Assembly (NCBI RefSeq): GCF_002723455.1
Contig: NZ_PDUS01000002.1
Span: 323,500 to 387,499, forward strand
Length of the DNA stretch: 64,000 nt
Source: Pseudoalteromonas sp. 3D05
GTDB taxonomy: Bacteria > Pseudomonadota > Gammaproteobacteria > Enterobacterales > Alteromonadaceae
Direction: 5' to 3'
A program made the position numbers and the translations under genes. Numbering within the stretch: position 1 is the first letter of the stretch; each line of letters opens with the position of its first letter. Below are positions 7,970 through 16,649 of this stretch, one piece after another. The notes beneath the pieces were generated by a model that was not told the DNA's origin, made no database searches, and saw only the letters and a list, made by a program, of their open reading frames with translations.

Positions 7970-10969
7970 TTAGAAACGGTATTCGGCGCCTAAATAGTAA
8001 TAAGCACCGTTAAAGCCAAATGGTGCAGAACGTCTTGAGTATTCAAACACACCTGTTGAACTAACAATTGTATTACCTGATGCGTCTACAATTGTGCCAG
8101 ATCGTGAGTTACCAATAGTATTTTTGTCTGGGTAGACATCAAACAAATTGTTTGCACCAATGTTTAACGACAGATTATCAGTTACATAATAGTTTATTTT
8201 TACATCTGTCAGAACTTCAGCCCCATAAGTTTGACGGCCACCATCTTGCACTGTGTATTCACCATAGCGGTTCAGAGATAAGTTCACTGTCCAATCTTCA
8301 ATGCGGTAAAGTGCGCTTAAATTAACCCTGTCTTGCGGTTGCCACTCTTCAATAATAGATGTTTCTTGCGCTGAAAATACGTCTTCTACTGGGATAGTTT
8401 CAAGACCACTTCCCGCTGGCGTGAATAAATCAACCACATCTGTTTCGGTAAAGTTAGCTGCTAACGTAAAATCAAGCGTGCCACCAAGGCCTTCTGTGTT
8501 CCAAGTTGCAACAAAGTCTACGCCCTGTGTTTCAGTATCAGCACCATTTAAGAAAAACTGACCTGCTCCCGCTCCTGAGCTAACTAAAGCAGCATCAAGC
8601 GTTGATGACAAGCCTTTACCTAACCGATTACTGATCACGATACGATCATCGATATCAATCGAGTAGTAATCGATGGTGACATTAACATTATCTGTTACGT
8701 TATAAACAATACCTAGGCTAAGGTTTTCTGACTTTTCTTCTTTAAGTTTTGGAATTCCGATGCTTTGAGCAAGGGTACTGTCATTTCTAAATGTACCCAC
8801 TTCCTCTGCAATTAGGTCACCATTAGGGCCCACAACAAATTGCGTACTGATATTATTAAAGTACAGCTGCTGCATAGAAGGTGCTCTGAAGCCCGTGCTA
8901 ACCGCGCCACGTAATGAAACATCATCAGTAACAGCCCAGTTACCGGCAAGTTTAAAGTTTACCGTGTCACCAAAACCTTTATAGTTATCGTAACGTAGCG
9001 CCCCAGAAATAATCACATCGTCAATTACATAAGTTTCTGCGTCTACATAGAATGAAATAACATCGCGAGATTCATCAACTGATGAGTCAGGAGAAGAACC
9101 GCCAAAACCTTGTGTTCCACCCGATGCATTTTCACTACCGACACCACCACTCAAACCATCATAAATATTAACACCATTATTAGTGTCGTAATCTCGGTAT
9201 GCGTATTCACTGCCTTCAAGTATTCTATATTCATCAGTGCGCAACTCTGCGCCCATAGCTAATGAATAATCATCAAAATCTTTCGTGTAATCCAAGTTTA
9301 ACGTTTGTAAGGAAAGCTCCATGCCATAAGCGTAAGCTTCACGTGGGATAGTCGCACGTATATCTTCGGCACTTAATCCTTGCTCATAACGTAATAAATT
9401 AGCATACGAGCCGTTTATTGTATCACTGGTCGTGTAATCTATGCTGTTTTCACCATAGGTGTATGAAAAATCGAGGCTTGAATCGTTATCGAACTCTTTC
9501 TTAAAACCAAAGTTATATGAAATGTCGTCTATAGTAGTATTTATTTTAGGTAAAAAACCCATTGGAATTACTGCATCACCATCTTGCAAGACGGGATTAC
9601 CACCAGCATTAGCATTGTGACGGAAAAACGCGGCTGATTCATTATCACGCGTTGAATAAGTAATAAAACCATATAGCTCGCCACCCGCTAATTCGTAGCC
9701 TGTATTTACGGTTAAAGCAAACTGTTGTGAGTCAGCATCACCAATTCTAAAAGTATCACGCGGTGCTGTGAGTTCACGAGGATCTGAAGCCAGTAAAGTA
9801 CCATCATCAAGCTCTGTACAGCCATAGAACTGGCAAGAACCATGAAGGCCGGCTCGGTTAGTTGGCGCACGATCGCGGTAATTAAGCGTGGTGTTTAAAT
9901 AACCTTCATCACCCAACGCAAAGCCTTTATTGAAATCAATGTTTACGGTTTCGCCATCACCTTCTGAGTATTGACCGTAATTAATTGCTGCTTTTCCGCC
10001 CTCTTCAGCATCTTTCAATACTATGTTGATTACACCTGCAATAGCATCAGAACCGTACTGTGCAGCTGCACCGTCACGTAACACCTCAATGCGTTTAATT
10101 GATGCAGCAGGAATAGCATTCATGTCAGTTCCGGCAGTACCACGCCCTACAGATGTATTGATATGAATAATACTCGCTTGGTGACGACGCTTACCATTGA
10201 TAAGCACCAACGTCTGATCTGGGCCTAAACCACGGAGTGTTGCAGGGCGCAGTGCATCTGTGCCGTCACTGATTGATGAACTTGAAAAGTTAAATGAAGG
10301 TGCAATGGCTTGCAGCATCCTGCCAACTTCCGTTTGACCTGTATTCTCTAGTGCTTCTGCACTTAAAATATCAACAGGAACAGGTAAATCTTCAACTGAA
10401 CGACCCGCGACACGGCTACCTACAATAGCAATTTTTTCGATTTTTTCTTGTGCAGCTTGTTCTTGTGCATTAACACCTTGGCTATTGGTCGCCATTAAAA
10501 GTGGTAATACGGCAGCACTGACCCCTGAAAGCTTTTTCATGTTGTTATCATTCCTATTGATTTGATTGAGTTTTACGCTCAGTAAACCATTTTGATCAAC
10601 AACCGCATCGAGTTCAGTATTTTGCAACATCGTATTAAGTGCATCCAACTGGGTGTAATAACCAAACACTGATTGAGCTTGATATTGCTTTGCTAATTCA
10701 AATGAAAAAACCACGGTTTGTTCAGTTTGCTTAGCAAATTCAATCAGTGCTAGGTCTGCTCGTTGCGCTTTAATATCAAATTGCACCATGTGTGATTCAA
10801 CAGCATTGGCATGCACATTCAGGCTACATACTAAAGGTGCTAATGCTATAAACCCACAAAATGGATACGTTTGGTTACTACGCAACTTATACAAACAGTT
10901 GAGAACGAATAATCCCCTACAAAAATTTGATTTTTTCTTTATTATTTTTTTACTTTTATTTATCAGCAT
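7970..10969 (-). CDS. TonB-dependent outer-membrane receptor with N-terminal signalling (STN) domain, FecA-like
   Basis: This 999-residue protein has, in order: a long export signal (to about residue 54); an STN domain (about 60-130; MVQFDIKAQRADLALIEFAK) of the kind that contacts a FecR partner; a spacer; a plug (about 180-300; VLINGKRR, EVLRDGAAAQYGSDAIAGVINIVLK); and a beta-barrel ending in the C-terminal aromatic Phe typical of outer-membrane proteins. At residue 144 a second signal-like stretch begins (MKKLSGVSAAVLPLLMA...VNAQ), preceded by an AGGA sequence. fecR- and fecI-like genes lie upstream on the same strand, forming a cell-surface-signalling system. The ligand is unknown. Iron chelates are the usual guess for this layout, but no sequence feature fixes it. 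Confidence 0.92.
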   Translation of the reverse strand: MLINKSKKIIKKKSNFCRGLFVLNCLYKLRSNQTYPFCGFIALAPLVCSLNVHANAVESHMVQFDIKAQRADLALIEFAKQTEQTVVFSFELAKQYQAQSVFGYYTQLDALNTMLQNTELDAVVDQNGLLSVKLNQINRNDNNMKKLSGVSAAVLPLLMATNSQGVNAQEQAAQEKIEKIAIVGSRVAGRSVEDLPVPVDILSAEALENTGQTEVGRMLQAIAPSFNFSSSSISDGTDALRPATLRGLGPDQTLVLINGKRRHQASIIHINTSVGRGTAGTDMNAIPAASIKRIEVLRDGAAAQYGSDAIAGVINIVLKDAEEGGKAAINYGQYSEGDGETVNIDFNKGFALGDEGYLNTTLNYRDRAPTNRAGLHGSCQFYGCTELDDGTLLASDPRELTAPRDTFRIGDADSQQFALTVNTGYELAGGELYGFITYSTRDNESAAFFRHNANAGGNPVLQDGDAVIPMGFLPKINTTIDDISYNFGFKKEFDNDSSLDFSYTYGENSIDYTTSDTINGSYANLLRYEQGLSAEDIRATIPREAYAYGMELSLQTLNLDYTKDFDDYSLAMGAELRTDEYRILEGSEYAYRDYDTNNGVNIYDGLSGGVGSENASGGTQGFGGSSPDSSVDESRDVISFYVDAETYVIDDVIISGALRYDNYKGFGDTVNFKLAGNWAVTDDVSLRGAVSTGFRAPSMQQLYFNNISTQFVVGPNGDLIAEEVGTFRNDSTLAQSIGIPKLKEEKSENLSLGIVYNVTDNVNVTIDYYSIDIDDRIVISNRLGKGLSSTLDAALVSSGAGAGQFFLNGADTETQGVDFVATWNTEGLGGTLDFTLAANFTETDVVDLFTPAGSGLETIPVEDVFSAQETSIIEEWQPQDRVNLSALYRIEDWTVNLSLNRYGEYTVQDGGRQTYGAEVLTDVKINYYVTDNLSLNIGANNLFDVYPDKNTIGNSRSGTIVDASGNTIVSSTGVFEYSRRSAPFGFNGAYYYLGAEYRF

Positions 10970-11019
10970 TGTTACTTTTCATGCTTTAAGTCAGAGTTTC
11001 AGCAGCTTGCAGAACGATA

Positions 11020-12087
11020 TTAGCCTTGTGTTAAGCTAACAATATGCTCACCTAATCGCTCATGTTCAATCGCTAGATTTGCTTGAAGGCTATCTAATAA
11101 GCCTAATATGTCTCCAGCTTTAAATACACCGGCTACTTTGAGCGACGCTAAAGCAGGATCTTTTAATTCAAACCGCGTGGCAGTGTAACGACTAACCTCT
11201 TGTAATGCTTCACTTAGTGGCTCACCATTAAAGATAAGCATACCTTGTTGCCATGCCAAATCTCGCTGCACATCATCTATGGATAATTGTTTAATTGGTT
11301 TAGTAATGCTTTCTTTTATAAGTGCTTTTTCGCCAGAAATAACAATACTCGCCTTAATATTTTTAACCTGTTGTGTTTCATTACTTGCAGTTTGTAACTC
11401 AATAAAGTCTTTTGCATTTACTTCAACTGTGGGATCCGTGATCATCACTTTGCCTTCAGTGACAACCAGTTCTAAATCTGACGCTGCATTACGTTGTACG
11501 TTAAAAATGGTGCCAAGCGCAGTAAACGATTTATCTCCTGCCATGACAGAAAAAGGCCTTGATGCATCTTTTGCTACATTAAAACGCCCTTCGCCTCGGC
11601 TTAAAATTAATTGTCTGCGCCCTTGAGTGTAGGCAACCTCTAACAAACTATTGGTGTTGAGCTGAACTATGGTGCTATCTGGTAAAACATAGGTTGCTTG
11701 TTCACCAACTTTTGTACGATAAATTTTACTATATTTAGCCTGATCTTGAGATGATTCAGAATAGTAATTAAGACCAGCAAACATAAATGTAGCTATCAAT
11801 AAAACGGCAATAACACTGGCTGCCATTGCATAATGTGCAGTTGCAAAAGTAGATTTAGAAGGAACCTGTTTGTGTGGAAACAATGCACTTAATTCATTTA
11901 AAACACTTAATTCATCCCACAGCTTTGCTAAGTCAAAAACAGCATCCTGATGTGCTTTGCTTTGTTTAACCCATTTATTGAATTGCTCTTTTTCATTATC
12001 AGACAAACCACGATCCATCGCACTGATCCAGCGACTTGCTTGGGATTGTATCAACTCTTTTGACGAAAATTGATGTACATTACTCAT
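11020..12087 (-). CDS. FecR-family anti-sigma/sigma-regulator membrane protein
   Basis: The 355-residue protein has an N-terminal cytoplasmic region (ASRWISAMDRGLSDNEKEQFNKWV) typical of FecR proteins, one membrane span at about 88-107 and a periplasmic FecR domain (about 125-220; TKVGEQATYVLPDSTIVQLNT). A C-terminal STN-like domain follows (about 270-350; GEPLSEALQEVSRYTATRFEL). In such systems it senses the receptor's STN domain and releases or activates the cognate ECF sigma factor. Its ATG overlaps the stop of the sigma gene by 4 bp (ATGA), giving translational coupling. The receptor gene starts about 50 bp downstream. Confidence 0.92.
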   Translation of the reverse strand: MSNVHQFSSKELIQSQASRWISAMDRGLSDNEKEQFNKWVKQSKAHQDAVFDLAKLWDELSVLNELSALFPHKQVPSKSTFATAHYAMAASVIAVLLIATFMFAGLNYYSESSQDQAKYSKIYRTKVGEQATYVLPDSTIVQLNTNSLLEVAYTQGRRQLILSRGEGRFNVAKDASRPFSVMAGDKSFTALGTIFNVQRNAASDLELVVTEGKVMITDPTVEVNAKDFIELQTASNETQQVKNIKASIVISGEKALIKESITKPIKQLSIDDVQRDLAWQQGMLIFNGEPLSEALQEVSRYTATRFELKDPALASLKVAGVFKAGDILGLLDSLQANLAIEHERLGEHIVSLTQG

Positions 12088-12638
12088 TTCCCCACCCTCC
12101 TGGTAGCGGCCACATCTGGCTCTACAGTATTCGAATCATGCTCTTGCTGCTGCATATACTGCATAGATTTTAATAAACCTTTGGCAATATGCTTTTCAAC
12201 GGTACTTTCACTTAAGCACATTTGTGCAGCGATTTCTTTCTGACTCATACCGTATACTTTTTTAAGTATAAAACATTTTCTAACAGGTTGACTAAGTTGT
12301 TCTGTCGCACGGCAAAAAAGTAAAAACCGCTCTTTTGATGTGACTTCATCTTCAAGCTGCATCGATTTTAAATTTTGTTGATAGTCATCTGATGCATCTA
12401 GTGAGTCGCTGTGTTTATTGTCCCACTTTGCAACGTGATTTAGCGCCAAATTTTTCGCTGTTTTTAGCATATAACTATGCGTATATTTAATATCTTGTTT
12501 TAAGTCGGCTTCATAACTTTTAACAAAGGTTTCTTGGACAATATCTTCGACATCATCAGGTAATACAATGCGTGAAACAAACCGCCTTATTTGTGCTGAC
12601 AGTTCAACAAATGTATTGGTTACTTTGCTCTGTGTCAT
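12084..12638 (-). CDS. ECF sigma factor, FecI-like
   Basis: The 184-residue protein shows sigma region 2 (about 15-75; LPDDVEDIVQETFVKSYE, YMLKTAKNLALNHV) and region 4 (about 110-165; QPVRKCFILKKVYGMSQKEI, CLSESTVEKHIAKG), with no region 1 or 3. It is the first gene of the leftward fecI-fecR-receptor group and presumably drives the receptor promoter when the receptor is ligand-bound. The 50-bp gap between fecR and the receptor could hold such a promoter, but I cannot define it. Confidence 0.92.
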   Translation of the reverse strand: MTQSKVTNTFVELSAQIRRFVSRIVLPDDVEDIVQETFVKSYEADLKQDIKYTHSYMLKTAKNLALNHVAKWDNKHSDSLDASDDYQQNLKSMQLEDEVTSKERFLLFCRATEQLSQPVRKCFILKKVYGMSQKEIAAQMCLSESTVEKHIAKGLLKSMQYMQQQEHDSNTVEPDVAATRRVGK

Positions 12639-12754
12639 CCTTAACAGGCCTTTTATAATTATAGTTATGCTAAGACTACGAGTTTTAGCGCTAATTACAA
12701 GGCAAATTGTTAAATTATCGTTATTTTTGCTTACGTTTTCTTCATCATATCTGT

Positions 12755-13645
12755 TTATATCTCTGGGACATCAAATAATGATCTCATAAAGTCATAAAAA
12801 ACCTCTGTTTTGCGTGTGGTCAAACTATTTTGTGGCCTTAAAAACCAAACGGGAGAGTCATCATCAGCCAAGACCCCCGGTAATACCTCTACTAGTAGAC
12901 CCGTTTGCAATTCATCTTTGATAGCTAGTTTAGACTTGATCGCAATCCCATGCCCCGCAATGGCTGCTTGCGTCATATTATCGGAATTAGATATCGTAAA
13001 ACGCGTTTTAGCATTAAAATTAATGACCCTTGCATTATCGTCTATTAATTTAAGTTGTCTTTGCCAAGGTAAACATACCCAAAAATGGGTTTGGAGTTGT
13101 TCAAAAGAAGTTGGCATCCCGTACTTTTCAATATAACTGGGGGCGACACACAATATCCGATGGTTATTCACTATTTTACGCGACAGTAAAGCTGAGTCAG
13201 TTAATTTACCAACTCTAATTGCAATATCCTGTGCTTCATCTACCACATTGACAAAATTGTCAGAAATAGAAAAGTCTAATTGCAACTCTGGGTATTGCTG
13301 CTCAAACTCAATCAATTTAGGCATAACGAATTTTGAGAACACCCAAGGCGGCATTGTTACTCTTAATAAGCCACTTACTGACGAACCTCGTGCGCCAATG
13401 CTGTATTCAGCATCATGCAATGCCTCAAGTATACTACCTACTTTGCGATAAAATATTTCACCGGCGGGCGATAATCTAATGCGCCGACTATCTCTAAAAA
13501 CTAATACTGTTGCTAGTTCACGTTCAAGTTTTGCAAGCCTATGACTAACCGTGGCAGCAGAAAGTCCTTGCGCACTAGCAGCTGCCAGCACACCTTTGTT
13601 TTCAACTATTGCAATAAATGTTTCAAGATCACTTACGCTGTACAT
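12755..13645 (-). CDS. LysR-family transcriptional regulator
   Basis: This 296-residue protein has the LysR helix-turn-helix (residues about 3-60; LETFIAIVENKGVLAAAS, LSAATVSHRLAKLE, LVFRDSRRIRLSPAG) and the C-terminal effector-binding fold. It is divergent from the haloacid-dehalogenase-type gene at 13806, with about 160 bp between starts. That is the usual layout for a LysR protein that controls its neighbour. The effector is unknown. The gene lies upstream of fecI on the same strand but 116 bp away, so it is probably separate from that system. Confidence 0.9.
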   Translation of the reverse strand: MYSVSDLETFIAIVENKGVLAAASAQGLSAATVSHRLAKLERELATVLVFRDSRRIRLSPAGEIFYRKVGSILEALHDAEYSIGARGSSVSGLLRVTMPPWVFSKFVMPKLIEFEQQYPELQLDFSISDNFVNVVDEAQDIAIRVGKLTDSALLSRKIVNNHRILCVAPSYIEKYGMPTSFEQLQTHFWVCLPWQRQLKLIDDNARVINFNAKTRFTISNSDNMTQAAIAGHGIAIKSKLAIKDELQTGLLVEVLPGVLADDDSPVWFLRPQNSLTTRKTEVFYDFMRSLFDVPEI

Positions 13646-13805
13646 ATGCCCACTTTATATTAATTTGATATTTTCGAATATAGCTTTCAATTTTGCGCTC
13701 TTTATTTAATTAATTCAAACACTATACTGGCCTCTCACCGTAAATTGAGGCTTTAATTAACTAATAGTCTCTGAACTTCAATTTTTGTAAAGGGCGTTAA
13801 GCGTT

Positions 13806-14570
13806 ATGACTATTTTTAAAAACTTAACCAAACTAAGCTTATCATTAGTAATGTTAGGCCACTTAATCGGAGGAAATGTGATGGCAGCCGATCTTAAACA
13901 GCATAAGCCAAAAGTAATTATTTTTGATGTAAATGAAACATTGCTCGACTTAGATTCTATGCGTGGCTCAATTGGTAAAGCCCTTGGCGGGCGAGATGAT
14001 TTATTGCCAGTTTGGTTTTCAACAATGTTACATCACTCATTGGTCAGTACCGCGATTGGTGATTACCAAGACTTTGGTAAAATTGGTGTTGCATCATTAC
14101 TTATGGTTGCACAAAACAATGATATTAAAATGAATGCTGAGCAAGCCAAAAACGCTATTGTTACGCCACTACTAAGCTTACCTGCTCATGCTGATGTTAA
14201 AGCAAGTTTGCAAGCACTAAAAGATCAAGGCTATAAATTGGTCAGTCTGACTAACTCATCAAACGAAGGCGTAAAGGCCCAATTTGAAAGTGCTGGACTC
14301 ACTGATTACTTTGAAGCTAGGTACAGTATAGAAGATATAAAAATATATAAACCAGACCTACGTGCTTATGAGTGGGCACTCAAGCAGCTAAATATAAAAG
14401 CCGAGGATGCTTTAATGGTTGCTGCACATGGCTGGGATGTTGCTGGTGCAAAAGAAGCCGGTTTACAAACAGCATTTATAGCTCGACCAGGTAAAGCACT
14501 TTACCCGCTTGCGCAAGAGCCTGATTACAATGTGGAAAATTTAACGCAGCTAGTAAGCCAGCTCAAGTAA
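13806..14570 (+). CDS. Haloacid dehalogenase type II-like hydrolase, probably exported
   Basis: The HAD core is clear: nucleophile motif IIFDVNETLLDLDSM (about residues 37-51), LVSLTNSSNEGV (motif II), the Lys in IKIYKPDLRAYEWAL (motif III) and MVAAHGWDVAGAKEAG (motif IV). The DVNETLLDL wording and the Ser/Asn motifs fit L-2-haloacid dehalogenases. From the ATG at 13806 the product has 254 residues with a plausible signal peptide (cleavage near VMA-AD). An internal ATG at 13881, 7 bp after GGAGG, would give a 229-residue cytoplasmic form of normal family length. The divergent LysR gene at 12755-13645 is its likely regulator. The true substrate is unknown. Confidence 0.85.
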   Translation: MTIFKNLTKLSLSLVMLGHLIGGNVMAADLKQHKPKVIIFDVNETLLDLDSMRGSIGKALGGRDDLLPVWFSTMLHHSLVSTAIGDYQDFGKIGVASLLMVAQNNDIKMNAEQAKNAIVTPLLSLPAHADVKASLQALKDQGYKLVSLTNSSNEGVKAQFESAGLTDYFEARYSIEDIKIYKPDLRAYEWALKQLNIKAEDALMVAAHGWDVAGAKEAGLQTAFIARPGKALYPLAQEPDYNVENLTQLVSQLK

Positions 14571-14616
14571 CTATAAAGTGACAAATCAAGGGTTGAACTT
14601 TATTACAGGTTCACCC

Positions 14617-15210
14617 TTATTTAATACCTCTGATAAAAAATCTCGACATAACATCAATTAATTGTTCTAACCGAGTTTCATCAAGTGCTGGACGCCACAT
14701 AATTACCTGCTCCCAATAGCCTAAATCTTTTAAACCGCCATAGAAAATTGAAGCTGCAATATCTGCTGGAATGTCATTCAGTATCCCCGCTTGGTGAGCC
14801 TGTTCAAACCACGTTAGTAAGCCTTTTTCACAGTCTAAAAATTGTTCTTCTAATCGCGCGGCTTGCACTTTATCACGCATAGATTCGATAATAACAATTC
14901 GTGATAATGTTAAATAATTCTCGTCACCCCCGAGCGACAGGCACACGCGCGCCAATTCTTTTAATTGCTTATCAACACTTACATTTGGTTGATATGGATA
15001 CTTGTGTAATTGCGAAAACCGCTCCAATAAGAGTGCCACAACATCATCGAACAAAGCATTCTTATTAGGGTAATGTTTATATAAAGTGCGTTTAGAAACG
15101 TTCGCACTCTTAGCAATCGCTTCCATTGTAGTACCTAATAAGCCGTATTGTGCAAACTCTTGAATTGCTGCGCAGAGCACATCATTTTGTTTACTATTAC
15201 CTGATTCCAT
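14617..15210 (-). CDS. TetR-family repressor of the adjacent RND efflux operon
   Basis: The start was set at the ATG at 15210 (MESGNSKQNDVL) because GGGGG lies 5 bp upstream. The frame is open to 15339, but that extension would run through the operator repeat. The 197-residue product has a TetR helix-turn-helix (about 10-55; AAIQEFAQYGLLGTTMEAIAK, ANVSKRTLYKHYPNKNALFD) and a helical C-terminal ligand domain. It is divergent from the RND genes at 15436-19823. A perfect inverted repeat lies between them, which makes autoregulation and pump control likely. Confidence 0.9.
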   Translation of the reverse strand: MESGNSKQNDVLCAAIQEFAQYGLLGTTMEAIAKSANVSKRTLYKHYPNKNALFDDVVALLLERFSQLHKYPYQPNVSVDKQLKELARVCLSLGGDENYLTLSRIVIIESMRDKVQAARLEEQFLDCEKGLLTWFEQAHQAGILNDIPADIAASIFYGGLKDLGYWEQVIMWRPALDETRLEQLIDVMSRFFIRGIK

Positions 15211-15271
15211 ATCGCCCCCAATATTGAACATGCTAATTTGCTTCAACCATTTCATACGGAATAGTGAAAAA

Positions 15272-15324
15272 AGTAAACGCAAGTGTATACCTATTTTGAA
15301 TTTGGGTATACACTTGCGTTTACT
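15272..15324. promoter_or_regulatory. Perfect 20-bp inverted repeat, probable TetR operator
   Basis: AGTAAACGCAAGTGTATACC at 15272-15291 is exactly complementary to 15305-15324, with a 13-bp spacer. Each arm also holds an internal GTAAAC-N6-GTATAC dyad, so the site looks like two operators facing each other. It lies between the divergent tetR and RND operon starts. The arm resembles the BreR site of Vibrio (AANGTANAC-N6-GTNTACNTT, from memory). Confidence 0.85.
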
Positions 15325-15435
15325 GAGTTTAAATATCAATCATTACTATTGGGTAATATCTCACTTTAAGCCATACTCAATTAACTCAAACTTGCTTTAA
15401 CTTTATACTTATACAATTGGATCTGTGGAGTAACC

Positions 15436-16635
15436 ATGCGTCAGTCTTTCGTACCATCGAAGTTGTCATTATTTTTAATCACTACTGCTTCATTCTTAAT
15501 TCAAGGGTGTAGTGAAGCCCCGAATACACAGCAACAAGAAGCTATGCCTTCGGCTGCTGTATCAACAATTAAGGCAACAACTGAAGATGCCCCTTTTACA
15601 ATAGAACTACCTGCCACACTTTCTGGGTCGAAAGAAGTTGAAGTAAGGGCCCGTGTAACGGGGATCTTAGAGTCACGTAATTTTGACGAAGGGCAAACCG
15701 TAAAAAAAGATCAATCTTTGTTTACCATTAACTTAGAACCTTATCAATTAGCGGTAGAAAGTGCTCAAGCTGCGTTTGATGGTGCTAATGCTTCGCTTAT
15801 TCAAGCACAGCGAGATGTTAAGCGCCTAGGTAAACTTCGTGCTGACAAATCAGTATCACAACGTGACTTTGATAACGCAAGTTCTGCACAAGATATTGCT
15901 AAAACTAACCTAGCTGCAGCTAAAGTAGCTTTAAAAGAAGCGAAATTGAACCTCGAATACGCCCAAGTAAAAGCCCCAGTTGCAGGCATTATGGGACGAG
16001 AATTTGTCTCAGAGGGGACATATGTTGCAGGACCCGATTTGCTATTAACTCAAATTACTCAACTTGATCCCATTCGGTTACGTTTTGGCATCTCTGAACG
16101 CGAACAATTAAAAATGCGCCAAGATGTTGAAAAAGGCTCCCTTACATTGCCTAAAGATGGTCACTGGCAAACCAGCATAACATTACAAGATGGCTCGCGT
16201 TATGAACAAACTGGTGAAGTGAACTTCTCTGATGTACGCATAAACCCAAATACTGGCACGAGCGAATTGCAAGCCATCATACCCAACCCTGATTTTAAAT
16301 TACGTCCGGGTCAATTTGTTCGGGTTACGTTACAAGGCGCTGTGCGCAAAAATGCTTTTGTCATTCCACAACGAGCCGTACTTGATAATGGAACCGGTAA
16401 GTTTGTCTACCTTGCAGCCAAAAATGAGCAAGGCAACACGGTTGCTCGCCCTGCTCCCGTTGAAGTGGGTGAGTGGATCCAAAAACCTGAAAGCCAAAAC
16501 AACAAAAACTTTTGGTTAATAAAATCAGGACTTAATGAAGGTGACGAAGTAATCATTGACGGCATGGCGAAAATTTTCTTCCCAGGCATGCCCGTTGCAG
16601 TTAATAACACATCTCACAGCGATAACGCTGAATAA
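15436..16635 (+). CDS. RND efflux periplasmic adaptor (membrane fusion) lipoprotein
   Basis: This 399-residue protein begins with a lipoprotein signal ending in a lipobox (FLIQGC, Cys about residue 25). The order is that of the AcrA/MexE family: beta-barrel and lipoyl segments (VRARVTGILESRNFDEGQTV), a helical hairpin with repeated Ala/Gln/Lys heptads (about 105-170), the second lipoyl half (VKAPVAGIMGREFVSEGTYV) and the membrane-proximal region. It links the inner-membrane pump to an outer-membrane channel. The pump gene starts 14 bp downstream. No outer-membrane factor gene is adjacent, so a TolC-type protein encoded elsewhere is probably used. Confidence 0.94.
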   Translation: MRQSFVPSKLSLFLITTASFLIQGCSEAPNTQQQEAMPSAAVSTIKATTEDAPFTIELPATLSGSKEVEVRARVTGILESRNFDEGQTVKKDQSLFTINLEPYQLAVESAQAAFDGANASLIQAQRDVKRLGKLRADKSVSQRDFDNASSAQDIAKTNLAAAKVALKEAKLNLEYAQVKAPVAGIMGREFVSEGTYVAGPDLLLTQITQLDPIRLRFGISEREQLKMRQDVEKGSLTLPKDGHWQTSITLQDGSRYEQTGEVNFSDVRINPNTGTSELQAIIPNPDFKLRPGQFVRVTLQGAVRKNAFVIPQRAVLDNGTGKFVYLAAKNEQGNTVARPAPVEVGEWIQKPESQNNKNFWLIKSGLNEGDEVIIDGMAKIFFPGMPVAVNNTSHSDNAE

Positions 16636-16649
16636 GTACAGGGAGTCGT

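Noticed and set aside
15211..15339. Longer TetR protein starting at 15339
   Set aside because: It would translate through the 20-bp operator repeat, and a strong GGGGG ribosome binding site serves the ATG at 15210.
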